Assembly (NCBI RefSeq): GCF_000428945.1
Contig: NZ_AUAX01000001.1
Location: 434,001 to 498,000 of the forward strand
Length of the DNA: 64,000 bases
DNA from: Hamadaea tsunoensis DSM 44101
GTDB lineage: Bacteria; Actinomycetota; Actinomycetes; Mycobacteriales; Micromonosporaceae
Direction: 5' to 3'
The position numbers were made by a program, and so were the translations under genes. Numbering within the stretch: the stretch's first letter is position 1; every line of letters starts with the position of its first letter. Below the pieces are notes generated by a model. That model saw only the letters and a list, made by a program, of their open reading frames with translations, did not search any database and had not been told where the DNA came from. Shown piece after piece: positions 44,047-52,351 of this stretch.

Positions 44047-45426
44047 TCAGCAGCGGGGCAGGCGGTCGGCCAGGTAGGCCTCAATCTCCGCCAGCGGGAC
44101 CCGCTCCTGCTCCATCGTGTCGCGGTCGCGTACCGTCACCGCGTCGTCTTCGAGGGTGTCGAAGTCGACCGTGACGCAGTAGGGCGTACCGATCTCATCC
44201 TGGCGGCGGTAGCGGCGGCCGATCGCCTGGGCGTCGTCGAAGTCCACGCTCCAGCGCTGCCGGAGCGCGGCCGCCAGCTCCCGCGCCTTCGGCGACAGCT
44301 TCTCGTTGCGCGACAGGGGCAGCACGGCCACCTTCACCGGCGCGAGCCGCTTGTCGAAGCGCATGACGATCCGCTTGTCCACGCCGCCCTTGGTGTTGGG
44401 CGCCTCGTCCTCGTCGTACGCGTCGAGCAGGAACGCCAGCACCGCCCGGGTCAGACCGGCCGCCGGCTCGATGACGTAGGGGAACCAGCGCTCGTTGGTC
44501 TCCTGGTCGAAGTAGGACAGGTCCACACCGGACTCACGCGAGTGCGTCGACAGGTCGAAGTCGGTACGGTTCGCCACGCCCTCCAGCTCGGAGAAGTCGG
44601 TGCCGCCGAACTGGAAGCGGTACTCGATGTCGACCGTACGCTTCGCGTAGTGCGACAGCTTCTCCTTCGGGTGCTCGTAGTAGCGCAGGTTCTCCGGCTT
44701 GATGCCGAGATCGATGTACCAGTTCCAGCGCTGTTCGAGCCAGTACTCGTGCCACTTCTCGTCGGTGCCGGGCTCGACGAAGAACTCCATCTCCATCTGC
44801 TCGAACTCACGCGTACGGAAGATGAAGTTGCCGGGCGTGATCTCGTTGCGGAAGCTCTTGCCGACCTGGGCGATGCCGAACGGCGGCTTCTTGCGCGACG
44901 CGGTCGCCACGTTGTTGTAGTTCACGAAGATGCCCTGGGCGGTCTCGGGCCGCAGGTAGTGCAGGCCGTCCTCGCTCTCGACCGCGCCGAGGTAGGTCTT
45001 CATCATGCCGTTGAAGTTGCGCGGCTCGGTGAACGTGCCCTTGTTGCCGCAGTTCGGGCAGTTGAGCTGCTTCAGGTCGAAGACCGCGTCCGGCTTCTTG
45101 GCCAGGAACGCCTCTTCGAGGTGGTCGGCCCGGAACCGCTTGTGGCACTGGGTGCACTCGGTCAGCGGGTCGGTGAACTCGCGGACGTGGCCGGAGGCCT
45201 CCCACACCTGGCGGGCGAGGATGATGGCCGAGTCCAGGCCGACGATGTCGTCGCGGGTCTGCACCATCGCCCGCCACCACTGGCGGCGGACGTTCTCCTT
45301 CAGCTCGATGCCGAGCGGGCCGTAGTCCCAGGCGGAACGCGTGCCGCCGTAGATCTCGCTGGACGGGAAGACGAAGCCTCGCTTCTTGGCGAGATTGACG
45401 ACCGCATCGATACGATCCGCGGGCAT
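44047..45426 (-). CDS. glyS: Glycyl-tRNA synthetase (homodimeric type)
   Basis: 459-residue class II aminoacyl-tRNA synthetase charging tRNA-Gly. Motif 1 region ([23 protein letters not shown]), a zinc-binding insertion with CTQCHKRF and CPNCGNKG, motif 2 ([25 protein letters not shown]) and motif 3 ([14 protein letters not shown]) are all present. The anticodon-binding domain is C-terminal. AAGGAG lies seven bases before the ATG. It precedes hrpA in the same orientation with 187 bp between. Confidence 0.97.
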   Translation of the reverse strand: MPADRIDAVVNLAKKRGFVFPSSEIYGGTRSAWDYGPLGIELKENVRRQWWRAMVQTRDDIVGLDSAIILARQVWEASGHVREFTDPLTECTQCHKRFRADHLEEAFLAKKPDAVFDLKQLNCPNCGNKGTFTEPRNFNGMMKTYLGAVESEDGLHYLRPETAQGIFVNYNNVATASRKKPPFGIAQVGKSFRNEITPGNFIFRTREFEQMEMEFFVEPGTDEKWHEYWLEQRWNWYIDLGIKPENLRYYEHPKEKLSHYAKRTVDIEYRFQFGGTDFSELEGVANRTDFDLSTHSRESGVDLSYFDQETNERWFPYVIEPAAGLTRAVLAFLLDAYDEDEAPNTKGGVDKRIVMRFDKRLAPVKVAVLPLSRNEKLSPKARELAAALRQRWSVDFDDAQAIGRRYRRQDEIGTPYCVTVDFDTLEDDAVTVRDRDTMEQERVPLAEIEAYLADRLPRC

Positions 45427-45548
45427 GATGGGCTCCTTCCGTGGAGGCCGCCGCCGGCTGGCTGTCGGCGGTATTTAGTCAGCAAAGATAGGACCCCGGG
45501 CCGGGGCCTGCACCTGGTTAACGCTACCGAAGCCGTCCCGGCTCGCCC

Positions 45549-46127
45549 TCAGGCGGTGCCGCAGATCTCCAGATGACCGGTCGACGCGTCCTGGGCCAGC
45601 TGATACGTCACGTTCTGGGTACGCGTACCGAACTTGAGCTCGACCGGCATCTCCAGGGTCGCCACGTCGAACTTGCCCAGGGTGTATCCGGTGCTGCCGG
45701 CGGTGTCCTGCTCGGCGTCCTTGAAGTCGTTGAGGTCGTAGCGCTGGCGCATCCGGTCGCACAGCAGCGCGTACGCGTCGTTGTAACGCTCGTGCTCCAG
45801 GGCGGTCAGATAGTCCCCGACCACCTTGTGGGCCTGGTCGTTGACCGCGCGTACGCCGGTGACGATCATGCCGGTGAAGACCGCGACGCCGCCGCCGCAG
45901 ACCAGCAGGACGGCGAGGACCGCGGTGCCGACCGCCCACCAGACGCGCTGGTTGCCGCCCTCGGTGGGGGCCGCGACGAACGGCGGGCGTACGCCTGGAC
46001 CCGGCGGGATGCGCTCCAGCGGCGGAGCCGCCACCGGCGGGTGGCCCACCGGGCCCGACGGCGGAGGGGGCGGCACGGTGGCGGGCCAGCCGGCCGGGTG
46101 CGCCGGATCGGGCGTGGGCTGGGTCAC
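45549..46127 (-). CDS. Membrane-anchored protein with Pro-rich N terminus
   Basis: 192-residue protein of no named family. A Pro/Gly/Ala-rich cytoplasmic segment (1-70) precedes one transmembrane helix (about 73-98, VWWAVGTAVLAVLLVCGGGVAVFTG). An extracytoplasmic domain of about 90 residues follows, with DYLTALEHERYNDAYALLCDRMRQRY, a pattern common in actinobacterial DUF4878-like proteins. The GTG at 46127 has TATGAT (46134-46139) six bases upstream, overlapping the stop of the monooxygenase-like gene. Function unknown. Confidence 0.78.
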   Translation of the reverse strand: MTQPTPDPAHPAGWPATVPPPPPSGPVGHPPVAAPPLERIPPGPGVRPPFVAAPTEGGNQRVWWAVGTAVLAVLLVCGGGVAVFTGMIVTGVRAVNDQAHKVVGDYLTALEHERYNDAYALLCDRMRQRYDLNDFKDAEQDTAGSTGYTLGKFDVATLEMPVELKFGTRTQNVTYQLAQDASTGHLEICGTA

Positions 46128-46134
46128 CTGGCGA

Positions 46135-46458
46135 TCATACGGCGCGGTCGCTGGATCGCACTTCCACCTGTGCGCCCGGGGCGGCCGTCGCGAGCGTCTC
46201 GTACGCCGTCGGCTCGAACAGCGATTCGGCCAGCAGCGGGGTGGCCGTGATCTTGACATCGAACCGGGACAGCGCCCGCCGGTACGCGCCCACGTGCTCC
46301 CATTCGGTGACCAGGCACCAGCTCTGCGGCTCGTCGAGCGACCGGGTCAGCTCGCCCCGCAGGTAGCCGGGGGCCTCGGCCAGCGCACCCAGCGCCGCGT
46401 GCGCGCGGGGCACGAACGCCTCCTCGTCGGCGACGACGAACCTGTTGAAGACCAGCAT
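46135..46458 (-). CDS. Antibiotic biosynthesis monooxygenase (ABM) domain protein
   Basis: 107-residue ferredoxin-like dimeric alpha/beta barrel protein. The pattern LVFNRFVV, GALAEAPGYLRGEL, CLVTEWEHVGAYRRALSRFD is that of ABM/heme-degrading monooxygenase-like proteins. The role may be quinone or heme oxidation, but many members are uncharacterised. The frame is open to 46659, but the ATG at 46458 begins the first strand of the fold. Confidence 0.8.
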   Translation of the reverse strand: MLVFNRFVVADEEAFVPRAHAALGALAEAPGYLRGELTRSLDEPQSWCLVTEWEHVGAYRRALSRFDVKITATPLLAESLFEPTAYETLATAAPGAQVEVRSSDRAV

Positions 46459-46552
46459 CCTGAACGCCCTCCCGCGGTTGAAGTCACAGAGTAGCCCTGG
46501 CCGGAAGCCGCCTCGCGAGGCATCGCGGTCCGGGCGAAGATGAAAACGCTTT

Positions 46553-46567
46553 TGACAATCATTCTCA
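46553..46567. promoter_or_regulatory. Zur-box-like operator of the zinc-uptake operon
   Basis: TGACAATCATTCTCA matches the actinobacterial Zur pattern TGAnAATnATTnTCA and lies 19 bases before the substrate-binding-protein start. TGAAAACGCTTTTGA at 46541-46555 may be a second, weaker site overlapping it. Confidence 0.75.
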
Positions 46568-46586
46568 TTTAGGGGAGAGTGGTGGC

Positions 46587-47495
46587 ATGCGACGCTCCCT
46601 CCTCGGAACCGTCCTCCTGGCCTCGGCCCTGGTGCTGGCCGCCTGCGGCAAGACGGCACTGCCGGACGCCGGCGGCCGGCTCACCGTCGTGGCCGCCTTC
46701 TATCCGCTGCAGTTCGTATCCGAACGCGTCGGCGGCGACGCGGTCAGCGTCACGAACCTGACCGCGCCGGGCGCCGAACCGCACGATCTGGAGCTGACCC
46801 CCCGGCAGGTCGCCCAGATCGCCGAGGCCCAGGTCGTCGTCTACCTCAAGGGCCTGCAGCCGGACGTCGACAAGGCCGTCGCCGAGCAGGCGAAGGGCAC
46901 CGTGATCGACGTCTCGGAGCTCGTCCCGATGCTCACCGCGACCGGCGAGGCGGCGTCCGAGGCACCCGGCCTGCACGGCCGGGACCCGCACGTGTGGCTC
47001 GACCCGACCCGGCTGTCCACGATCACGGCCGCGGTCGCCGCGAAGCTCGGCGCCGCCGATTCCGGGCACGCGTCCACCTTCACGGCGAACGCCGCCAAGC
47101 TGGAGGCCGACCTCGGCGAGCTCGACATGGAGTACGCGGCCGGTCTCCAGACCTGTGCCCGCAAGCAGATCTTCACCAGCCACGCGGCGTTCGCGTACCT
47201 GGCCCAGCGGTACGGGCTGCAACAGGTGGCGCTGTCCGGACTCGACCCCGAGATCGAGCCCACCCCGAAGCAGCTGGCCCAGGTCGCCCAGCAGGCCAGG
47301 GAATCCGGCGCCACCACGATCTTCTACGAGACGCTGGTGAGCCCGAAGGTCGCCGAGACCATCGCCCGCGAGGTCGGGATCAAGGCCGAGGTGCTCGACC
47401 CGATCGAGGGCCTCGCACCGGGGGCGGGCGGCGACTACCTGAGCATCATGGGCGACAATCTGAGCACATTGCGTACGGCCTTGGGGTGTTCGTGA
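46587..47495 (+). CDS. znuA: Zinc/manganese ABC transporter substrate-binding lipoprotein
   Basis: 302-residue metal-binding lipoprotein with lipobox LVLAAC at residues 15-20. It is of the cluster A-I (ZnuA/TroA) type. Metal-ligand candidates are His in GAEPHDLELTP, His in GRDPHVWLDP, His in FTSHAAFAYLA and an acidic residue near LDPIEGLAPG. The His/Asp-rich loop of many ZnuA proteins is missing, only HG-D remaining. It is the first gene of a four-gene operon ending in zur and lies behind a Zur-like box, so zinc is the likely ligand. Confidence 0.93.
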   Translation: MRRSLLGTVLLASALVLAACGKTALPDAGGRLTVVAAFYPLQFVSERVGGDAVSVTNLTAPGAEPHDLELTPRQVAQIAEAQVVVYLKGLQPDVDKAVAEQAKGTVIDVSELVPMLTATGEAASEAPGLHGRDPHVWLDPTRLSTITAAVAAKLGAADSGHASTFTANAAKLEADLGELDMEYAAGLQTCARKQIFTSHAAFAYLAQRYGLQQVALSGLDPEIEPTPKQLAQVAQQARESGATTIFYETLVSPKVAETIAREVGIKAEVLDPIEGLAPGAGGDYLSIMGDNLSTLRTALGCS

Positions 47496-48250
47496 CAACT
47501 GTTCTCCGGGTACGCCACGGTGTGGTCGCCTACGGCGAGCGCCCGGTCCTGCGCGGGGTCGACCTGACCGTCCACACGGGAGACGTCGTCGCGATCCTCG
47601 GCGCCAACGGTTCCGGGAAGTCGACGCTCATCAGGGCCGCGCTCGGGCTCGTCCCGCTGTCCGGTGGCGAGATCGAACTGTTCGGCACCCCGCTGCGGCG
47701 CTTCCGCCAGTGGCCCCGGCTCGGCTACGTGCCGCAGCGCCTGGGGGCCGGGGGCGGCGTACCGGCGACGGTCGGGGAGGTCGTCGCGGCCGGCCGGCTC
47801 GGGCGCCGGGGCTGGAAACCGGCCACCCGCCGGGACCGGGAGGCCGTCCGGGCCGCCATCGACGCCGTCGGCCTGGCCGACCGCACCAAGGACCCCGTCT
47901 CCACACTGTCGGGCGGGCAGCAGCAGCGGACGCTCATCGCCCGCGCGCTGGCCGGCGAACCGGAGCTGCTCATCCTCGACGAGCCCACCGCGGGCGTCGA
48001 CGCCGCGAGCCAGGAGACCTTCGCCAAGGCGCTCGGCGACTTCGTCCACGGCGGCGGCTCGGTCGCGCTCGTCGCCCACGAACTCGGCCCGCTCGCGTCC
48101 CTGATCACCAACGCGGTCGTCATCCACGACGGCGTCGTCGCCCACACCGGGCCCGTGCCGCCGCCCGCCGGCCACCACGCCGACCCGGACCACGACCATG
48201 TCCACCCGCACGCGCCGGGCACCGCGCCGGGCCTCTGGGAGCGGCCATGA
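47492..48250 (+). CDS. znuC: Zinc ABC transporter ATP-binding protein
   Basis: 252-residue ATPase with Walker A LGANGSGKST near residue 37, Q-loop, LSGGQQQRTLIARAL and LLILDEPTAGVD. The C-terminal 30 residues are His/Asp-rich (HHADPDHDHVHPHAPG), a probable metal-binding tail. It starts at GTG 47492, overlapping the stop of the binding-protein gene (GTGA), and its own stop overlaps the permease start (ATGA). Confidence 0.94.
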   Translation: MTTVLRVRHGVVAYGERPVLRGVDLTVHTGDVVAILGANGSGKSTLIRAALGLVPLSGGEIELFGTPLRRFRQWPRLGYVPQRLGAGGGVPATVGEVVAAGRLGRRGWKPATRRDREAVRAAIDAVGLADRTKDPVSTLSGGQQQRTLIARALAGEPELLILDEPTAGVDAASQETFAKALGDFVHGGGSVALVAHELGPLASLITNAVVIHDGVVAHTGPVPPPAGHHADPDHDHVHPHAPGTAPGLWERP

Positions 48251-49125
48251 GCATCTTCGCGTACCAGTTCATGCAGTACGCCTTGCTGGGCACCGCGATC
48301 ACCGGACTGACCGCCCCGGCCCTCGGCATCTACCTCGTGCAGCGGCGACTGTCGCTGATCGGCGACGGCATCGGGCACGTGGCGCTGACCGGTGTCGGGA
48401 TCGGCGTACTCATGAACAAGTCGCCGGTGCTCCTCGCGACGCTGGTGGCCGCCCTCGGTGCCGTGGCCGTCGAGATCATCCGCGAGCGCAGCCGCACCTC
48501 CGGCGACATCGCCCTGGCGATCCTGTTCTACGGCGGCATCTCCGGCGGCGTGTTCCTGGTCGCGCTGTCGCGGACGAGCGTGAACCTGAACTCGTTCCTG
48601 TTCGGGTCGCCGCTGACGATCTCCGACGCGGACATGGCCACCATCGTCGTGCTCGGCGCGGCCATCCTCGCGGTCTGCCTCGGCCTGCGCCCCTGGCTGT
48701 TCGCCGTCTGCCAGGACGAGGAGTACGCGAAGGTCGCCGGCCTGCCCGTGCGTACGCTCAACGTGGTCATCGCGATCACGACGGCGGTGACGGTGACGAC
48801 GGCGATGCGCTCGATCGGCCTGCTGCTCGTGAGCGCGCTCATGGTCGTGCCGGTGGCGACCGCGCAGCTGGTGACCCGCGGCTTCGGCAGCACGATGGCG
48901 CTGTCGATGGTGCTGGGCCTGGCCAGCGGGGTCGCCGGGATCGTGATCTCGGGGCCGTCGGACACCGCGCCCGGTGCCACGGTGGTGCTCTTCGCGATAG
49001 CGCTGTTCCTGGTGGTCGCGATCGGCGCGGCTGGTCGGCGGGCCTGGCGCCGCCGTAGGATGCCCGGTGAGCCCGCGCACTGCGATCCACCGGACGTGCT
49101 GCTCAGTCAGGAGGGACGGTCATGA
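48247..49125 (+). CDS. znuB: Zinc ABC transporter permease
   Basis: 292-residue ABC-3 family permease with about eight transmembrane segments. The signature RRLSLIGDGIGHVALTGVGIG lies near residue 33, and SALMVVPVATAQLVTRGF near 200. The hydrophilic C terminus ends 10-15 residues beyond the last helix. It overlaps znuC and zur by four bases each. Confidence 0.94.
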   Translation: MSIFAYQFMQYALLGTAITGLTAPALGIYLVQRRLSLIGDGIGHVALTGVGIGVLMNKSPVLLATLVAALGAVAVEIIRERSRTSGDIALAILFYGGISGGVFLVALSRTSVNLNSFLFGSPLTISDADMATIVVLGAAILAVCLGLRPWLFAVCQDEEYAKVAGLPVRTLNVVIAITTAVTVTTAMRSIGLLLVSALMVVPVATAQLVTRGFGSTMALSMVLGLASGVAGIVISGPSDTAPGATVVLFAIALFLVVAIGAAGRRAWRRRRMPGEPAHCDPPDVLLSQEGRS

Positions 49126-49547
49126 CCGTGGATGGCCGGAAGACCGCGCCCGCGCGCACGACCCGGCAGCGCACCGCCGTCGCCGCCCTGCTCGCCGAGA
49201 CCCCCGGTTTCCACAGCGCCCAGGAACTGCACGCGATGCTGCGCGACAAGGGCGACGCGATCGGCCTGACCACGGTCTACCGCACGCTGCAGGCACTGGC
49301 CGACGCCGAGGAGATCGACGTCATGCGGCCGCCCGGTGGCGAGCACCTCTACCGCCGGTGCAGCGACACCCATCACCACCACCTGGTGTGCCGGGTGTGC
49401 GGGGCGACGGTCGAGGTCGAGGGCCCGGCCGTGGAGACGTGGACGTCGAAGATCGCGGCTCGGCACGGCTACTCCGACGTGAGCCACACCCTGGAGCTTT
49501 TCGGTACCTGTTCGCGATGCGCGGCGGAGGCTTCGTCCACCCCCTGA
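49122..49547 (+). CDS. zur: Zinc uptake regulator Zur (Fur family)
   Basis: 141-residue Fur-family repressor. The winged helix comprises TTRQRTAVAALLAETPGFHSAQELHAMLRD and TVYRTLQALADAEEIDVMR. Metal sites include the regulatory ligands HLYRRCSDTHHHHLVC and the structural-zinc cysteines CRVCG and CSRC. When zinc-loaded it represses uptake. Being the last gene of the operon it represses, it probably autoregulates. Its ATG overlaps the permease stop. Confidence 0.95.
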   Translation: MTVDGRKTAPARTTRQRTAVAALLAETPGFHSAQELHAMLRDKGDAIGLTTVYRTLQALADAEEIDVMRPPGGEHLYRRCSDTHHHHLVCRVCGATVEVEGPAVETWTSKIAARHGYSDVSHTLELFGTCSRCAAEASSTP

Positions 49548-49564
49548 TTGGGCAATATGGACGC

Positions 49565-50182
49565 ATGCCGAAGCTCTACGCGGAAAGACCGTTCCGGTTC
49601 GGCCGGCAGTTCCTGGCCGACGTCTTCGTGGTCGCCTGGATCGTGTTCTGGATCTGGCTCGGGCGCACCCTCTACGTCCTCATCATGAAGCTGGCGGTGC
49701 CGGGCCAGAAGCTCGAATCCGCCGGCGCCGGGCTCGCCGGCAACTTCACCGACGCCCAGCACAAGGCGGACGACATCCCGCTGGTCGGCGACAAGCTCGG
49801 CGTACCGTTCGGCAAAGCGGCCGACGCGGCCAACGCCATCACCGACGCGGGCCGCAGCCAGCAGGCGGCCGTGCACGACGTCGCGCTGGCCCTCGGCATC
49901 GCGATCGCCGTGCTGCCCATCTTCTTCGTCGGCCTGCTCTGGCTGATCACCCGCGTACGCTGGATCCGCCAGGCCAGTGCCGCGGCCCGGCTCCGGCGCC
50001 GGCGCGGCGGTGTCGAACTGCTCGCCCTGCGGGCGCTGTCGGGCGCGCCGATCCGGCGGCTGGCGACCATGCCCGACGACACGGCCGCCCGCTGGCGCGC
50101 CGGGGATCCGGGCATCATGGACGGCCTGGCCGAGCTGGAGCTGCGCCGGCTCGGCCTGCGTACGCGGATCAAGACCGGTTAG
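49565..50182 (+). CDS. Two-TM membrane protein of unknown function
   Basis: 205-residue protein with a transmembrane helix near residues 20-42 (FVVAWIVFWIWLGRTLYVLIM), an extracytoplasmic loop rich in Gly/Ala/Asp (50-105), a second helix near 112-132 and a basic cytoplasmic tail (RRRRG). It resembles conserved actinobacterial membrane proteins of unknown role. CAATAT at 49553-49558 lies six bases before the ATG, suggesting its own leaderless transcript, 17 bp after zur. Confidence 0.75.
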   Translation: MPKLYAERPFRFGRQFLADVFVVAWIVFWIWLGRTLYVLIMKLAVPGQKLESAGAGLAGNFTDAQHKADDIPLVGDKLGVPFGKAADAANAITDAGRSQQAAVHDVALALGIAIAVLPIFFVGLLWLITRVRWIRQASAAARLRRRRGGVELLALRALSGAPIRRLATMPDDTAARWRAGDPGIMDGLAELELRRLGLRTRIKTG

Positions 50183-50206
50183 GGTCTGTTTGAGAAACAG
50201 ACCCTA
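50180..50206. terminator. Bidirectional hairpin terminator
   Basis: TAGGGTCTGTTT-GAG-AAACAGACCCTA, a perfect 12-bp stem with a three-base loop. It overlaps the stop codons of both convergent genes (50180-50182 on plus, 50204-50206 on minus), so it probably ends transcription from each side. Confidence 0.8.
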
Positions 50207-52144
50207 GTCCCGGGGAATACGGCGGCGGACGTCGTGCTGGGTGGACGGGCCTTCGGACCAGCTCGCCACCCACTCCCCCGTCTCCGGCAGCGGGACGATC
50301 CCGTCTTCGAGGAACGCGTACCGTCCACTCACGACGGCCTTGGCCGCCTTGACGTCGATCGCGTCGGTGTTGGCGTGCAGCGCCCGGAAGACGGTCTCCG
50401 CCCGGTCGCGGGCCTGCCGGCAGAACAGGTCGGCCAGTTCCAGCTCCTCGCGGCGGCCCGAGGCGTGCGCGCGTACGCAGGTGGCCGCGATCGCGAACAG
50501 CTCCGCGCCGACGTCGACGATCCGGGCCAGGTAGTTCTGGTGGAACTCCATCCGGCCCTGCCACGTGGCCATGCCCCGGAACGTCTCGCGGGCGAGCTTG
50601 CGGGACGCGCGTTCGGCGTACCGCAGATGCTTCGCGAGCGGCCCGTACGCGCCGTAGCCGCCGACGGTTCCCTTGCCCGCCGCGAGCGTCGGCAGCCAGC
50701 GCGCGTAGAAGCCGGCCGCCTTCACGCCCGCCTTGGTCTTCCTCCCGGCGCCGGCCTTCGGGTCGATGATGTCACCGGCCACGCTCAGGTGCTGGTCGAC
50801 GGCCTCCCGGGCGATGAGCAGGTGCATGATCTCGGTCGAGCCCTCGAAGATCCGGTTGATCCGCATGTCCCGCAGCAGCTGCTCGGCGCCGATCGCACGC
50901 TCGCCCCGGGCCTCCTGCGACGCGGCGGTCTCGTAGCCCCGGCCGCCCCGGATCTGGACGAGTTCGTCCACCGCCCGCCAGCCGAGCTCGGACGCGTACA
51001 GCTTGATGAGCGCCGCCTCGATCCGGATGTCGTTGCGGTCGTCGTCGGCGAGCATGCAGCACAGGTCGAGCATGCTCTCCACCCCGTACGCGGTCGCCGC
51101 GAGGAAGGACACCTTCGTCGCGATCGCCTCGTGGACCGCGACCGGCCGCCCCATCTGTACGCGTTCCGCCGCCCAGCGCCGCGCGACCCCGGCCGAGTAC
51201 TTCATGGCCCCGACGCAGGAAGCGGGGAGCGACAGGCGGCCGGTGTTCAGCGTACCGAGGGCGATCCGCATGCCCTTGCCCTCGTCGCCGATCCGGTTCT
51301 CCGCCGGGACGAACACGTCGTGGAAGCGGGTGACGCTGTTCTCCAGCCCGCGCAGCCCCATGAAACCGTTGCGCCGCTCGACGGTCACCCCCTCGGCGTC
51401 GCCCTCGACCACGAAGGCCGTGATCCCGCCCTTCCGGCCGTCGGACTTGGGCACCCGCGCCATCACGACCAGCAGGGTCGCCACGGTTCCGTTGGTGGCC
51501 CACAGTTTCACGCCGTTGAGCCGGTAGCCGCCCTCGACCGGCGTCGCCGAGGTACGCAGCCGCGCCGGATCCGAACCGACGTCGGGCTCGGTCAGCAGGA
51601 ACGCCGACACCTCGCCGCCCGCCACCCGGGGCAGGAACTTCTTCTTCTGCTCCGGACTCCCGTACATCTTCAACGGCTGCGGTACGCCGATCGACTGGTG
51701 CGCGCTCAACAGCGCCCCGACGGCCGGATTCGCCGAACCGGCCAGCATCAGCGCCTTGCAATAGTGCAGATTGGACAGTCCCAGGCCGCCGTACTCCGGA
51801 TCGATCTTCATCCCGAACGCGCCGAGCTTCGCCAGCCCGGTGAACACCTCGTCCGGAATGAACGCCTCGCGCTCGATCTGCTCGTTGTCGACCTTCTCCG
51901 CGAGGAACGCCGCCAGCTTCGGCAGGAACTCCTCCGCCCGCCGGGTCTTCTCCGGATCGGAGGTCGGCCACGGGGAGATCAGGTCCATCCGCAGCCGGCC
52001 GAGGAACAACTGCTTGCCGAAACTCGGCTTGCGCCACTCGGCGTCGCGGGCGGATTCGAGGATCTCGCGCGCCTGCGCAGCCTCGCGGTCCGACTGGTTC
52101 TCGCGGCCCGACTGGTTCTCGCGGCTCTGGGTCGTCGCGGTCAT
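50204..52144 (-). CDS. Acyl-CoA dehydrogenase
   Basis: 646-residue FAD-dependent acyl-CoA dehydrogenase of the large type (with a C-terminal extension as in ACAD9/very-long-chain enzymes). Visible are FGMKIDPEYGGLGLSNLHYCKAL, LTEPDVGSDPARLRTSATP, KLWATNGTVATLLVVMARV, and QIRGGRGYETAASQEARGERAIGAEQLLRDMRINRIFEGSTEIMHLLIARE, the FAD/catalytic region. An N-terminal Gln/Arg/Glu-rich repeat (SRENQSGRENQSDREAAQ) precedes the domain. GGAGGT lies nine bases before ATG 52144. It takes part in fatty-acid beta-oxidation. Confidence 0.94.
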   Translation of the reverse strand: MTATTQSRENQSGRENQSDREAAQAREILESARDAEWRKPSFGKQLFLGRLRMDLISPWPTSDPEKTRRAEEFLPKLAAFLAEKVDNEQIEREAFIPDEVFTGLAKLGAFGMKIDPEYGGLGLSNLHYCKALMLAGSANPAVGALLSAHQSIGVPQPLKMYGSPEQKKKFLPRVAGGEVSAFLLTEPDVGSDPARLRTSATPVEGGYRLNGVKLWATNGTVATLLVVMARVPKSDGRKGGITAFVVEGDAEGVTVERRNGFMGLRGLENSVTRFHDVFVPAENRIGDEGKGMRIALGTLNTGRLSLPASCVGAMKYSAGVARRWAAERVQMGRPVAVHEAIATKVSFLAATAYGVESMLDLCCMLADDDRNDIRIEAALIKLYASELGWRAVDELVQIRGGRGYETAASQEARGERAIGAEQLLRDMRINRIFEGSTEIMHLLIAREAVDQHLSVAGDIIDPKAGAGRKTKAGVKAAGFYARWLPTLAAGKGTVGGYGAYGPLAKHLRYAERASRKLARETFRGMATWQGRMEFHQNYLARIVDVGAELFAIAATCVRAHASGRREELELADLFCRQARDRAETVFRALHANTDAIDVKAAKAVVSGRYAFLEDGIVPLPETGEWVASWSEGPSTQHDVRRRIPRD

Positions 52145-52197
52145 CGCTGGCACCTCCGGGGTTCGGCGGGCAACACCCTCCACGCTAAACCCGTTTG

Positions 52198-52211
52198 CTA
52201 CCCGTGGGTAG
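52198..52211. promoter_or_regulatory. Palindrome upstream of the acyl-CoA dehydrogenase
   Basis: CTACCC-GT-GGGTAG, six-base arms, 54 bp upstream of the start codon. It is similar in style to TetR-family operators found before beta-oxidation genes. Inference. Confidence 0.4.
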
Positions 52212-52250
52212 GCCGATTTAACCAAGATCCCCCACGCAGGATCCCCGGCT

Positions 52251-52331
52251 CAAGATCCCGCTTGGATCAGGGAAATCACCCGAATCTTGGCCCAAGATTA
52301 CGTGCGAAACCCTGATCCAAACGGGATCTTG
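52251..52331. repeat. Large inverted repeat with 22-bp arms
   Basis: CAAGATCCCGCTTGGATCAG(GG) at 52251-52272 pairs with 52310-52331 with one mismatch. The loop contains its own hairpin AATCTTGG-CCCAAGATT (52283-52299). It lies 20 bp beyond the TIGR03943 gene stop (52352) and upstream of the acyl-CoA dehydrogenase promoter. Confidence 0.85.
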
Positions 52332-52351
52332 GGCCCGGATCACGAGGCGGC

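Noticed and set aside
44047-45576. Plus-strand open frame opposite glyS
   Set aside because: It is the antisense shadow of glycyl-tRNA synthetase, whose motifs and zinc cysteines are all on the minus strand.
52224-52331. The 52.25-kb inverted repeat as a tenth 68-bp element
   Set aside because: It shares only GATCTTG with the family. Its arms, length (81 bp) and loop differ, so it is listed separately.
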